Part shown: positions 1-9,623 of the stretch, one piece after another
How positions within the stretch are numbered: position 1 is the stretch's first letter
Layout of the letters: every line of letters begins with the position of its first letter
DNA from: an uncultured Isosphaeraceae bacterium
GTDB taxonomy: Bacteria; Planctomycetota; Planctomycetia; Isosphaerales; Isosphaeraceae
Direction: 5' to 3'
NCBI GenBank assembly: GCA_945957605.1
Contig: CAMFLR010000001.1
Location: 868,001 to 932,000, forward strand
DNA: 64,000 bases
The notes under the pieces: generated by a model
What the model was told of the DNA's origin: nothing
The model's database searches: none
What the model saw: only the letters and a program-made list of their open reading frames with translations
Program-made: the position numbers and the translations under genes

Positions 1-449
1 CAAGTGAGGAGGTGCGTAGTCAGAAGATAGAGTGGACGCCGAAGCCGCGCACCGGTCTCATTCGCCTTGAACGGCGATTGAGTCGCGGAGAATAAGGGCT
101 TGGTCCACTCGAAAGAAACGTACAGCCCGAGATCCGAAGAGTGTGCCGACACGCGCTGGTCGGTCTTCGAGTCCGGTGCCGACGAATCTGTGGGGCGGCA
201 GTCGCATGCCGCAGGGATGCACGACGCGTGGCTTGCGTCGCCTGTCCCCTTCTGCGACTCATTCGACGAACCGTTTGAGCAACAGTCGTCGGAGCCTCCG
301 GTTCCTGGCTGGCAACACGCCATGCTCGCCTGAGCCGAACCGCAGCCGATGGTCGCCGCAGTACATGGAATCATCGCCGCGAGCAGTAGCCCCGCGATTG
401 CCGAGTAGGCAATCATCGAAGACCAAAGGCGATGACGGGCGACAAACAT
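1..449 (-). CDS. Small Cys-rich secreted or membrane-anchored protein, C-terminus cut by window edge
   Basis: An open frame runs leftwards from an ATG at 449 to the window edge without a stop, giving about 149 residues. The N-terminus (MFVARHRLWSSMIAYSAIAG) leads into a hydrophobic stretch that looks like a signal peptide or membrane anchor. Many cysteines follow (ACC, DDCC, SCIPAACDC). An AGGGA ribosome-binding site lies about 8 bases before the ATG. The family is not recognised. The cysteines and the metal-efflux genes next door suggest a role in metal binding, but that is inference only. It is divergent from the TolC gene at 815. Confidence 0.55.
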   Translation of the reverse strand, partial: MFVARHRLWSSMIAYSAIAGLLLAAMIPCTAATIGCGSAQASMACCQPGTGGSDDCCSNGSSNESQKGTGDASHASCIPAACDCRPTDSSAPDSKTDQRVSAHSSDLGLYVSFEWTKPLFSATQSPFKANETGARLRRPLYLLTTHLLT

Positions 450-814
450 GGCTCTTTCCCTGACCAGGACCCAGCGGGACGGATAGTCCCTGAGACGAGT
501 ACGCATCCGTTGGGAATTCTGTTCGATCCCAAATCGCCAATTCTTAAGGATTATTACCGAGACGTCAGAACTCAAGTCTCATGCTGTTTGACAACTTTCA
601 CCGTAAATCCTTTCTGGGGCTTCGATTCGCGTCGTCCTGAGGTGTGAGGGCAGTCGTCGAGCTCTCGCCAAAGCGTTGAAAATTGGCAGAAAACGGATCA
701 TTAGCACAACAGTTGCCGTTCGCCATGCCGATAACCTCGTCGGGCTCATAAGGAATCGGCATTGCCGTTGGCGCTCAAATTGCGCACACGGTTGCCTTCT
801 GAAGGAGTCCGGCA
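450..814. other. Divergent intergenic region, no gene seen
   Basis: These 365 bases separate two divergent genes and must carry both promoters. A TTGACA box is at 588-593, but no convincing -10 box stands at the right distance. Short open frames here lack ribosome-binding sites and plausible composition. An AAGGAG ribosome-binding site for the next gene lies just before 815. Confidence 0.5.
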
Positions 815-2317
815 ATGATTCGTCGGTGGTTTCTGATCCTGGCTGTGGCATTAGTCGTTCAAACCATCGGCTGTGCACATATCACGCATCGAACAGAGCC
901 AACCCGGACGGACGACCGCGTCCTTCCTGTTTCCTTCCAGCCTCACGCAATCGCTTCACCCGCCGCAGCAATGGCGATCGCAGCAGAGTCGCCCGCACTC
1001 CCGGCCGAATTGATTGGTCCGCAGCCCGTCGAGGTTTACATCCAAAGGGCACTGGCCGAGAACCGGACCGTCCAGGCCGCGTTTCACAATGTGAACTCGC
1101 TCCGTTATCGGATCCCGCAGGTCACCGTCCTCGACGATCCGGTAGCGTCGAATACGATTTACCCGATTCCAAGCGTCGCCCCTCAATACTCGTTGATGGG
1201 TTACAATCCCTATAATCTCGTCCTGGCCCAGCAGTTTCCCTGGTACGGCACGCTGCGATTGCGTGGCCAAGCGGCCGAGCAGGATGTGAAGGTCGCTTTG
1301 GCCGAACTTGCCGCCGCCCAATTAGATACCGTAGCCGCTGTCAAACGAGCATATTACGATCTCTACGTGGCCCAGCGTACTGTCGACACTCTTGCTGAGA
1401 ACCGCAAAATCCTTGAAGACTTTCGCGCCATCGTCAAGTCGCGATTGGCAACCGGCGGTACTCAACAAGACGTCATTAAGTCGGATGTGTTAATCAGTCA
1501 GCTCGATCGTGAGATGGCAACGACGCAGCAGGGAGTTACCTCTGCCAGGGCGGCCCTGGCGCGTCAATTACACGTCAGCCCTGAACTTGACTTGCGCACG
1601 CTTCCTGAAGTGGCAATTGGCACTGCACCGGCCGAAGTCGAACGGCTCAACCAAATGGCAATTGACGCTCGCCCCGAATTGCGTGGCCGACTATCGGCCA
1701 TCGCCCGCGACCAAAAAGCCGTTGCACTGGCAGAGAAGCGATTCTATCCCAATATCACGCTCGGCTTGAGCTACATGGACATGGAGAAAACGAACGCCAC
1801 GACGCCGAACACCGCGAGCGGTTTCCCCAACGTGGGTTTCGTGGTCGCGTTCAACCTGCCTGTTTATCGTAATAAGTACAGAGCAGGCGTTTGTGAAGCG
1901 AAGGAGCGAGCATTAGCTGATACAAAGCTTTACGAAGCCCAACGCGATGAGACCTTCGCCGAAATCAAGGATTTCGTGACCCAGGCGAAGGTGCAACAAA
2001 ATGTGCTCAGCTTGCTCCGCGACAACATCCTGCCTCGCACTAAGGACACGATGGAACTCGCTCGAAGCGATTACGCCAAGAGCAACGTCGACTACGCGAC
2101 AGTATTGTCGTCCGTGCGTGAGGTCTTGCAAATCCAGCTTCAAATCGTGCAGGTGGAAGCGGAGTTGGGCAAGGCGCTGGCATCGCTGGAGCGGGCCGTC
2201 GGCACTCAAATCAACGAGCAACCCACAGTCCCAATGAACTCCGATACCTCTATCGGGACCTCTAGCCCAACGCCTCCTCCTACACCCGGCATCAGCCCGT
2301 TCAAGCCGACAGACTGA
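815..2317 (+). CDS. TolC-family outer-membrane efflux lipoprotein
   Basis: This 500-residue protein matches the TolC/OEP family (CusC/NodT type), the outer-membrane channel of tripartite efflux pumps. The signal sequence ends in a lipobox (VQTIGC, Cys20), so the mature protein should be an outer-membrane lipoprotein. Two long alpha-helical halves follow, typical of OEP duplications, with the conserved pattern around NPYNLVLAQQFPWYG and repeated helical segments near 'VKRAYYDLYVAQRTVD' and 'FVTQAKVQQNVLSLL'. The C-terminus is a Pro/Thr/Ser-rich tail. A strong AAGGAG ribosome-binding site supports the start. It is not beside its own inner-membrane pump. It may serve the CusBA system on the other strand, or its partners may lie elsewhere. 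Confidence 0.88.
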   Translation: MIRRWFLILAVALVVQTIGCAHITHRTEPTRTDDRVLPVSFQPHAIASPAAAMAIAAESPALPAELIGPQPVEVYIQRALAENRTVQAAFHNVNSLRYRIPQVTVLDDPVASNTIYPIPSVAPQYSLMGYNPYNLVLAQQFPWYGTLRLRGQAAEQDVKVALAELAAAQLDTVAAVKRAYYDLYVAQRTVDTLAENRKILEDFRAIVKSRLATGGTQQDVIKSDVLISQLDREMATTQQGVTSARAALARQLHVSPELDLRTLPEVAIGTAPAEVERLNQMAIDARPELRGRLSAIARDQKAVALAEKRFYPNITLGLSYMDMEKTNATTPNTASGFPNVGFVVAFNLPVYRNKYRAGVCEAKERALADTKLYEAQRDETFAEIKDFVTQAKVQQNVLSLLRDNILPRTKDTMELARSDYAKSNVDYATVLSSVREVLQIQLQIVQVEAELGKALASLERAVGTQINEQPTVPMNSDTSIGTSSPTPPPTPGISPFKPTD

Positions 2318-2354
2318 ATCTGATCGGCGCGATTGATCACGTTTTAACTCGGAA

Positions 2355-2891
2355 TCACATCGACATTCCCATGCTCGCGCCGCCTGTGATCGGCAGTAAA
2401 CTTGGCGGTTGACGGAAAGGGTACCCAAAACTCGGCGGCATGATACCCATGCCGCCCGGCCCGGCCATTCGACCGCCCATCCCGCGACTAGGTGGCATCG
2501 GCCCCGTCGTCCCAAATAGTGATGATACGCTCGGCGTTGCCGACATTCCGCCGCGCATTCCTCGTGACATCGAAGATCCCATTTCGCCCGACATCGAAGA
2601 CAAATTGAAGGACGGCCGCGCTGAATCCATCGAAGTCGAGGTACGGGTTTGGAAACTGAGGTCCCCGACGCCGCTCATTCGCGAGGGCATAAATCCCCCG
2701 AAACTGCCGACATACGGAATGCTGGAACTGGTTGAGCCCATCCCTGCCCCCGTCGCGCCCATTGAGCCGCCATAGCCACCAAGCGAGCCGCGACTGTCTG
2801 CTCCTTGGGCCAACGCTGACTTCCCTGCAAAAGAGTGCAATAGCCCGAGCGAGAGAGTGCCGAGAAAAACGACTCGTGATCGAGATCGCAT
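2355..2891 (-). CDS. Secreted Gly/Met/Ser-rich low-complexity protein
   Basis: This is a protein of about 178 residues. The frame is open 30 codons further upstream, but the ATG at 2891 is preferred because it gives a clean signal peptide (MRSRSRVVFLGTLSLGLLHS, cleavage near AQG). The mature part is dominated by Gly, Met, Ser and Pro, with repeated GMG/SM/RGM units. No known domain is recognised. Methionine-rich periplasmic segments can bind Cu(I) or Ag(I), which would fit the neighbouring efflux genes, but no defined metal site can be named. It converges on the TolC gene, with only 37 bases between them. Confidence 0.6.
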   Translation of the reverse strand: MRSRSRVVFLGTLSLGLLHSFAGKSALAQGADSRGSLGGYGGSMGATGAGMGSTSSSIPYVGSFGGFMPSRMSGVGDLSFQTRTSTSMDSARPSFNLSSMSGEMGSSMSRGMRGGMSATPSVSSLFGTTGPMPPSRGMGGRMAGPGGMGIMPPSFGYPFRQPPSLLPITGGASMGMSM

Positions 2892-3158
2892 CGTGTCTCC
2901 GATCAATGGCTGGATGGTCAATGCGAGAATAAGTGCATCCCTGTAAATCGGAGCAAGTCCGAATACAAACCAATCGAACACCTTTGAACATCGACAAGCA
3001 TGGCCCGTTTTCTTACGGTTAAAAACTCACAAGAAGTCGCGCGGCATGATAACTAAGCTCCCTGCGATATTAATGCAACGGGCGCGAAGTTTCGGCGCTG
3101 GACGGGACACATTGGCGCGGGGCTGAAGACCGAAGAGTCTCCGAGTATTCGGCGACCA

Positions 3159-3551
3159 TCAGCGTATCACGACTTCGCCGGCCTTGACGTGCGCCATCAC
3201 ATCGGTACGAATCAAAGCGACGACTTCATTTTGGGCCGAACGGACTGCGTTACGAACGTGACCGGCAATACTTTCCTGCATTCGGTCTAAAATGGTCTCG
3301 ATCCTCGGTCCCAAGTTGTCAGCTTTTTGAAACGGGACATGGACGGCGACGTCCGAAATCTCGGCATGAAGTTGATCAATATCGCGGTATTGGTTGTACA
3401 AGTAAAATCCCAACCGGATGTGTTCGGCAGTAAAAGTAAACAGGCGACGCGAATAGGGATAAGGCTCGGCCGTGCGCGTTGCGGCTGCTGAAAGCAACTT
3501 CCGAGTTTCTAGGAAGTCAGCGACTTCGGGTCGATAAGCTCGCTTGTGCAT
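3159..3551 (-). CDS. Small protein with LEPR-XLL-like N-terminal motif
   Basis: This is a 130-residue protein of unknown function. Residues 7-23 (RPEVADFLETRKLLSAA) resemble the LEPR-XLL motif found at the N-terminus of many large planctomycete surface proteins (pattern R-P-x-V-x-x-L-E-x-R-x-L-L-S). The rest is mainly helical, with a segment suggesting a coiled helix ('IETILDRMQESIAGHVRNAV') and no membrane span. Its small size is unusual, since the motif normally heads proteins of many hundreds of residues. It lies between the Gly/Met-rich gene and the cation exporter. Confidence 0.55.
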   Translation of the reverse strand: MHKRAYRPEVADFLETRKLLSAAATRTAEPYPYSRRLFTFTAEHIRLGFYLYNQYRDIDQLHAEISDVAVHVPFQKADNLGPRIETILDRMQESIAGHVRNAVRSAQNEVVALIRTDVMAHVKAGEVVIR

Positions 3552-3790
3552 TTTTTGGTTCCTCTTGTTCGGGATGCCCCATCACTGGGCTTCAGAAGTG
3601 ACCCGATTTCCCCTGTTGATATCGGCTTTTTTCGCAACTGACTGTGGATCATGTGCATCGCTTTGGAAGTGATCGGCTTGATAAAGTTCTGGCCGTAGCT
3701 CCTCTCCGAGCACAAACACTGGCTAGCCGATTTTCTTGCTATCCGCCCCTTGCCAACGCGGCTTCGGCGCCCTGGATTCTTAAGGTGAAT

Positions 3791-4729
3791 TCATTGGTTG
3801 CGGTGTTCTTCATGTGCTGTTTCGGCAGGCTGGAGCGTGCAATACATGTCGTCTTGATCGCAGCCATCAACTTCAATTTGAATCGTTGTGTGAGCAATTG
3901 CAAAATCTTGTCGGAGTATGGTAACGACCGCCTTCAACACCTGTTGGCCACTTTTAACCGTCTGCTCAGAAACGACAACGTGGCAACTCACGGCGACCAT
4001 GCCAGACGTTATGGTCCAGGCATGCAAGTCGTGCACAGCAACGACGCCGTTCATGGATTTGATCGCGTCGATAAGCTCTAACACGTCGAGATGCTTTGGC
4101 GTCGCTTCGAGCAGGATGTTGAGCGATTCGGTGAGGACGTCCCAGGAACTCCAGATGATAAACCCACCGATTGCGAGCGAAATCAGCGGGTCGGCGATTG
4201 GATTGCCAGTCACCGCCATGAAAATTCCGGCCACCGCCACGCCGAGGGCGGAGATGGCGTCACCGAGCATGTGCAGATAGGCACTTCGAATATTGAGATC
4301 GTTCTTGGCTCCGCTTTGAAGCCACAGGCTGATCAAGCCGTTTAAGACGACGCCGATCAATGCGACCCAAATCATCGGGGCGCTTTGTACCGGTGTCGGA
4401 TCGGTCAGCCGCTGAGCCGCTTCCCAAAGAATCACCGCCCCGATCGCCACCAAGGTCAAAGCGTTGGCCAAGGAGGTGAGAATTCCAACCCGGTGCGACC
4501 CAAAGGTTCGCTGCGGGCTGGCGGGTCTCTTTGCGGCCCGGATCGCATACCAGGATAAGAACAGGGCCAAAGCGTCGGTGAGGTTATGGACGGCGTCGGA
4601 CATCAAGGCCAGGCTGTGAGCCAGATATCCGGCAATGGCTTCGCCGGCCACGAAAGCAAGCGTCAGTGCGATCGAAATCACCAGACGAGCGTTGCTCACA
4701 TTACCTTGTGAAGAATGATCATGCGACAT
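3791..4729 (-). CDS. czcD: Cation diffusion facilitator (CzcD/ZitB-type metal exporter)
   Basis: This 312-residue CDF transporter exports divalent metals, usually Zn(II), Co(II) or Cd(II), in exchange for protons. It has a His-containing N-terminus (MSHDH), about six membrane spans, and both transport-site motifs: DAVHNLTD in the second span and HMLGDA in the fifth (HxxxD in each). A cytoplasmic C-terminal domain follows, with the HDLHAWTI signature typical of the ferredoxin-like CDF regulatory domain and a Cys/His-containing tail. Length and order are normal for the family. It sits beside the CusCBA operon on the same strand, about 70 bases upstream of nothing else recognisable, and probably belongs to the same metal-resistance set. 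Confidence 0.93.
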   Translation of the reverse strand: MSHDHSSQGNVSNARLVISIALTLAFVAGEAIAGYLAHSLALMSDAVHNLTDALALFLSWYAIRAAKRPASPQRTFGSHRVGILTSLANALTLVAIGAVILWEAAQRLTDPTPVQSAPMIWVALIGVVLNGLISLWLQSGAKNDLNIRSAYLHMLGDAISALGVAVAGIFMAVTGNPIADPLISLAIGGFIIWSSWDVLTESLNILLEATPKHLDVLELIDAIKSMNGVVAVHDLHAWTITSGMVAVSCHVVVSEQTVKSGQQVLKAVVTILRQDFAIAHTTIQIEVDGCDQDDMYCTLQPAETAHEEHRNQ

Positions 4730-4800
4730 AAACGATTTTCCTTATGAAGCGTTCTTAGGATTTCCGTAGCACGGATCGTGCCTGTCGGCAATCACACGGA

Positions 4801-6426
4801 TCAGGGGAAAATCCTCTGTCCCACGGCGGTGTTGAGCTTGAGCATGCTGCGGCGGCCGCGGATGAGCGAATCGCGATACTGGCGTATCACGTCGTTGTAA
4901 TCCCGCTGAGCGGCCAGGTACGTGACGATGCTTTCCTGGCCCTGCGAATAGAGTTCAAATTTCTGATTCCGTAGCCGTTTGGCACGGGGCAGAATATTGC
5001 GTTCGATCCGCTGCACGGCGGCCTGGGTCGAGTTGTATTCGAGGTAGGCTCGCTCGACGTCGGCAAGCACTTGTTTTTCCAAGCCGGAAAGCTCGATCTG
5101 CGTTTGAATGACAGTGTGCTCGGCGCGGCGAATGTTGCCCTGGTTGCGATTGAGGATCGGAACGCTCACCATCGCCCCGAAGCTCCAGGACGTCGCACTC
5201 TTCTCTCCCATGGGAGCGTTGTTGCGAAACCCGTAAGGGGTGTAGAGGGCGAAGACATCCGGGAATCGCTCCGCTCGTTGGAGCTTGACCTCTGCCTGCG
5301 CCCGCCGCACCCCCAGTCGGTAAGAAACGAGGTCGGGGCGGACACACAGGGCCAGGCGGCCCAAATCGTCAAGCGGCGGCGGCGGTGCTGTTTCCTGACG
5401 AATCGACCCGCGTAGCTCAAGGCGGTCCGCTTCGTTCGGTGAGATGTCGAGCAAGACAGCCAGAACTCGCTTCGCCTGCTTCAGCGTCGTTTCCGCCTGC
5501 TCAAGCACCACTTCACCCGTGTCTCGCTGAATGGCGGCGTTTTCCACTTCGGTTTGCGGCACGAGTTGACGGGCGTGTTGGTCCTCCGTGGTTTTCAGCA
5601 TGCGGTTCAGGCCGTCCAGGCTTGCCTTGGCGTAGCGAACGGTTTCCCGGGCGTCGAGCACATCGACGAAGCCCACGTAAAGATTGTCGATCTCCTGACG
5701 CACAGCATCCTGGTACTGGGCCTCGAGCACTTTCCTGGCTTGCTGAGCGACCACGACGCGGACCTTGCGTTTCTGATTTACGTCGATGGGCTGAATCAGC
5801 ACGACGCTATAGCTGTTTTCCCCAGGTCGCTGCTGCGAGTAGCCGCCGTATGGCACGCTGTCGGCACTGGCGAAGACGAGCGGATTGGCCCTGAGTCCGG
5901 CGGAGAGAATATCCGCGTCAGCCTTGGGGATCTCCTGGAATTTGGTGCGAAGCCCGTAATTCACCTGCGAAAGCCGGGCGATGGCGTCATCAAGGGTCAG
6001 GCCATTTGCTGGGCCTTCGTCGACTTGATCAGGCACCTCAAGCTGTCCGTAAAGTGGCAACGCCGGGAGTGGGGCTAGTGCAGGAGTTGTAATGCGCGCG
6101 GCTCCGTTCGGCGACGGTGCGGTGCCCGCACCGCTCGCGGCCGTTAGGACGTCGCGTTGCCGCATCGTCGGGGAAGACGCTGCACCACCCTGCGGTTCAC
6201 CAAGCCGCGATTCACCGCTGCCGGGATTGGTGCGAAACGCTTGGCCTCCGCTGCCCGGAATATTGCCGAGATGCGTGTTGGAAGACTTCGCTTTCTCCTG
6301 CTCCCGCTGCCCTTTCGACAGGATGATGATGTCGTCGGCAAGCATGGCCTGAGCCCTGGCCTTCGTCGCCCCGCTAAGCAGCAGGGCGACGGCGAGGCAT
6401 CCGCGAACGTAATAACGGCGTCGCAT
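4801..6426 (-). CDS. cusC: CusC/CzcC-type TolC-family outer-membrane channel
   Basis: This is a protein of about 541 residues. The ATG at 6426 is chosen over an upstream one because it gives a signal peptide (MRRRYYVRGCLAVALLLSGA, cleavage after ARAQ), has an AAAGGA site and starts 22 bases after the CusA gene ends. A Pro/Ala/Gly-rich linker of roughly 100 residues precedes two OEP halves with long coiled helices. No lipobox Cys is evident, unlike the TolC protein at 815. It is the third gene of a CusB-CusA-CusC operon and forms the outer-membrane exit duct for metal ions. Confidence 0.92.
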   Translation of the reverse strand: MRRRYYVRGCLAVALLLSGATKARAQAMLADDIIILSKGQREQEKAKSSNTHLGNIPGSGGQAFRTNPGSGESRLGEPQGGAASSPTMRQRDVLTAASGAGTAPSPNGAARITTPALAPLPALPLYGQLEVPDQVDEGPANGLTLDDAIARLSQVNYGLRTKFQEIPKADADILSAGLRANPLVFASADSVPYGGYSQQRPGENSYSVVLIQPIDVNQKRKVRVVVAQQARKVLEAQYQDAVRQEIDNLYVGFVDVLDARETVRYAKASLDGLNRMLKTTEDQHARQLVPQTEVENAAIQRDTGEVVLEQAETTLKQAKRVLAVLLDISPNEADRLELRGSIRQETAPPPPLDDLGRLALCVRPDLVSYRLGVRRAQAEVKLQRAERFPDVFALYTPYGFRNNAPMGEKSATSWSFGAMVSVPILNRNQGNIRRAEHTVIQTQIELSGLEKQVLADVERAYLEYNSTQAAVQRIERNILPRAKRLRNQKFELYSQGQESIVTYLAAQRDYNDVIRQYRDSLIRGRRSMLKLNTAVGQRIFP

Positions 6427-6448
6427 GGTCTCGATTCCTTTCGAGAGC

Positions 6449-9400
6449 TTAGGAAAGTGCCGCTTGCACAGCCACCGAATCGCCCGCGACCACAACCGTG
6501 TCGTGAGCCGGACGATTGTTGTCGTCGGTGACCTGCTCCTGGTCACGCCCGAAGAGGAGATAGAGAACGGGAAGGGCCAGCATGGTCAGGAAGGTGTCGC
6601 AGACCATACCGAAGAATACGACCGTCGCCAGAGGGCGTTGCACCTCGGCACCGATGCCGGTGGAAAGCATCATGGGCAGGAAGCCAAGAGCCGCCACCGT
6701 GCCGGTCATCAGCACGGGGCGAAGCCGTGCCAATCGTGCCTGTTCGATGGCTTGCCGCTTGGGCATACCGTGGGCCATACGGTCGCGAATGGCACTGACT
6801 AGGATCAGGCCCTCAAGCATCGACGCCCCAGCCAGAGCGACGAAGCCGACGCCGGCCGAAATCGTAAACGGCAAACCCATCACCCAGAGTCCGACCACAC
6901 CGCCGACACGGGCGAACAGGACGCCGCTGAAAATCATCACGGCGTCGCGGATCGAATGAAAGGTGAGGTAGAGCAGGCTGAGAATCAGGGCCAAGGCCAG
7001 TGGCACGACGATGAGCAGCCTCTTTTCAGCCCGTTGCATGTTCTCGAACTGGCCGCCCCACTCGATGAAATAGCCGGTTGGCAAGCCGGGCGCAATTTCG
7101 CGAGCAATCTTTTCTTGAGCTTCTTTGACAAAGGAGCCCATGTCGCGGCCCCGGATGTTGGCCTGGACGACGATTCGCCGTTGCCCCCATTCGCGTTGAA
7201 TGGTCGACGGTCCGGTCGTTTGATCCAGGCGAACCAGTTGCGTCAGCGGTAGCCGTTGCCCGGTTGCCGTGGGAATGAGGATTTTTTCCAGGGCCGATGG
7301 GTCATCGCGATAAGCGGCCGGGAGCCGCACGACCAAAGGAAAGCGGCGGTCTGGCTCGAGAATTTCGCCTACTTTGAGCCCGCCCGCTTCAGTGATCGCA
7401 TCAAGTACATGCCGAGCCGGCACGCCGTAGCGAGAGAGGGCGTCGCGATCGACTTCAAGCTTGAGGATGGGCAGACCGGTAATTTGTTCGGTTGCAACGT
7501 CGGCCGCACCGGGGATGTCTTTTACGATCCGCTCGATGGCCGCCCCCTTGTCTTTGAGCACCTCCAGGTCGTCCCCAAAGAGCTTGATGCCGAGATCGGC
7601 CCGGATGCCTGCAACCATTTCGTTAATGCGAAGCTCGATCGGCTGGCTGTAGACCGCTCGCATGCCGGGCAGCTTCTCGGTGACAGCGGCCATGGCCGTA
7701 ACGAGTTCGTCTTGCGTCTTCCCTCGCTTCCAGCCCTCGCGAGGTTTGAGCGAAAGATAAACATCGGTTACCTCAAACCCCATCGGATCGGTTGCGACTT
7801 CTGCAGTGCCGGTTCGGCTCCAAATCTGGTCGATTTCGTCGGGAAACTCCTCTTTGAGCACGGCTTCGATGCGACGGCCATATTCGAGCGATTCTTCCAG
7901 GCTCACGCTTGCCAGCCGGATGGTGTTGATGACGATTGTGCCTTCGTTGAGCCGTGGCACGAATTCCGACCCCAACGTTAGCCCTAGCAAGGTGGTGACG
8001 ATCGTGATGAGGCCCACGAAGGTGAGGGTGCATTTGGGGAACCGTAATCCGAGATGGAGAACCGGTTGAAAGAACCGATGAGCGAGCCGGTCGATTAGCG
8101 TTTCTTTGTCCGCCGTCTTTCTTGCTAGACCGAGCGACGCCAGAGCGGGCATCAAGGTCAGAGACAGGACCATCGAGCCCATCAGGGCGAAAACAACGGT
8201 CAGGGCCATCGGCCGGAATAATTTGCCCTCGACTCCCTCAAGCGTGAGAATCGGCAAATAGACAATCATGATAATTAGTTCGCCGAACATCGTCGGTTTG
8301 CGAACTTCAATGGCGGCGTCGCGAATGATGTCGAGCTTCTTGCGGTCGGTGCGATCGTGGGCCAGATGTCGCACGCAGTTTTCGACCATCACCACGGAGC
8401 TATCGACGACCAGGCCGAAATCGATGGCTCCAAGGCTCATCAAACTGCCGGCGATACCGACGCGTTCCATCAAGGTGACGGCGAAGAGCATCGATAGCGG
8501 GATCGCCGATGCAACAATAAGCCCAGCTCGTACATTGCCGAGAAAGGCAAAAAGCACGGCAATGACTAACACCGCACCCTCGAACAAATTCCGTTCGACG
8601 GTGTGGAGTACCTGATCGACGAGGTGGGTTCGCTCGTAGGCGACGGTGACGTCAACGCCCGCCGGCAACGCGTTCTTGACCTCCTGCATGGCCTTATCCA
8701 GGGCGATCGTAACGTCGCGGCTATTCTCGCCCATCCGCATGAAAGCGAGGCCGAGCACGACCTCACCCTTGCCGTTGGCGGTGACGCCGCCCCGGCGGAT
8801 GACGTGACCGATACCGACCTCGGCAACATCGCCGATACGGATCGGCACGCCGTCCCTTGCCGTGATCACGATTTTGCTGATCTCGTCTAGGGAGCGAGCA
8901 CGGCCGATGCCCTGAATTAGGCTCGATTCATCAGCCCGCACCACATAGCCGCCGCCGACATTTTTGTTGTTTTCGTTCAGAGCCAAAATCACATCGTCGA
9001 GCGTCAGCTTGTACTTCGCGAGCTTCAACGGCTCGGCCCGCACTTCAAACTGCTTGGCAAGCCCGCCCCAGGCATTGATTTCGGCGACACCGGGCACGCG
9101 GCGAAGTCGTGGCCGAACCACCCAATCCTGGAGCGACCGCAATTCGGTCAGGTCATAGACGTTGCTGGAGAGGAAATAGTGGTAGACCTCGCCAAGGCCC
9201 GTGGCGACGGGGCCCATGGTCGGCCGGTCAATCCCCGCCGGTAGCTGGGCTTCGCCAAGCCGCTCGTTGATTTGCTGACGAGCGAAATAGATGTCGGTTC
9301 CGTCCTCAAAAATGGCCACCACTTGCGATAGGCCGAATTTCGAGATGGAGCGGACCTCTTCCAGCCCCTTGAGGCCGCCAAGGGCTTGCTCGACCGGAAA

Positions 9401-9598
9401 GGTAATTTGCCGCTCGACTTCGTCCGGGGCCAGCTCGGGAGCGACGGTATTGATCTGAACCTGTACCGGCGTAGTGTCCGGGAAGGCGTCAAGCGGAAGA
9501 CGGCCGGCCGCCCGAATGCCCAATGCGATCAAGATGCCGGCCAGGAGAAGGATCACGAAGCGGTTTTTGAGACTGAACTCAATGAGGGCGTTTAGCAT
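6449..9598 (-). CDS. cusA: Heavy-metal RND efflux pump (CusA/CzcA family)
   Basis: This 1049-residue inner-membrane pump drives proton-coupled metal export. The ATG at 9598 is chosen because it begins the classic N-terminus (MLNALIEFSLKNRF) and has an AAAGGAG site. The signature GAIDFGLVVDSSVVMVEN in the fourth membrane span carries the two acidic proton-relay residues and the VEN motif of heavy-metal RND proteins. Two periplasmic porter loops and twelve predicted spans are in the expected places, and length is normal. The ion cannot be settled from sequence alone: Cu/Ag and Co/Zn/Cd pumps share this frame. It starts 25 bases after the CusB gene and is followed by CusC. Confidence 0.95.
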   Translation of the reverse strand: MLNALIEFSLKNRFVILLLAGILIALGIRAAGRLPLDAFPDTTPVQVQINTVAPELAPDEVERQITFPVEQALGGLKGLEEVRSISKFGLSQVVAIFEDGTDIYFARQQINERLGEAQLPAGIDRPTMGPVATGLGEVYHYFLSSNVYDLTELRSLQDWVVRPRLRRVPGVAEINAWGGLAKQFEVRAEPLKLAKYKLTLDDVILALNENNKNVGGGYVVRADESSLIQGIGRARSLDEISKIVITARDGVPIRIGDVAEVGIGHVIRRGGVTANGKGEVVLGLAFMRMGENSRDVTIALDKAMQEVKNALPAGVDVTVAYERTHLVDQVLHTVERNLFEGAVLVIAVLFAFLGNVRAGLIVASAIPLSMLFAVTLMERVGIAGSLMSLGAIDFGLVVDSSVVMVENCVRHLAHDRTDRKKLDIIRDAAIEVRKPTMFGELIIMIVYLPILTLEGVEGKLFRPMALTVVFALMGSMVLSLTLMPALASLGLARKTADKETLIDRLAHRFFQPVLHLGLRFPKCTLTFVGLITIVTTLLGLTLGSEFVPRLNEGTIVINTIRLASVSLEESLEYGRRIEAVLKEEFPDEIDQIWSRTGTAEVATDPMGFEVTDVYLSLKPREGWKRGKTQDELVTAMAAVTEKLPGMRAVYSQPIELRINEMVAGIRADLGIKLFGDDLEVLKDKGAAIERIVKDIPGAADVATEQITGLPILKLEVDRDALSRYGVPARHVLDAITEAGGLKVGEILEPDRRFPLVVRLPAAYRDDPSALEKILIPTATGQRLPLTQLVRLDQTTGPSTIQREWGQRRIVVQANIRGRDMGSFVKEAQEKIAREIAPGLPTGYFIEWGGQFENMQRAEKRLLIVVPLALALILSLLYLTFHSIRDAVMIFSGVLFARVGGVVGLWVMGLPFTISAGVGFVALAGASMLEGLILVSAIRDRMAHGMPKRQAIEQARLARLRPVLMTGTVAALGFLPMMLSTGIGAEVQRPLATVVFFGMVCDTFLTMLALPVLYLLFGRDQEQVTDDNNRPAHDTVVVAGDSVAVQAALS

Positions 9599-9623
9599 GG
9601 AAATGCTCCTTTGGTTCCGGTGG

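Noticed and set aside
2440..2775. 111-codon Pro-rich plus-strand frame
   Set aside because: It is the antisense of the Gly/Met-rich secreted protein, whose signal peptide gives it stronger support.
7256..7981. 241-codon plus-strand frame inside cusA
   Set aside because: It is antisense to a strongly conserved pump gene; frames of this length are common opposite GC-rich genes.
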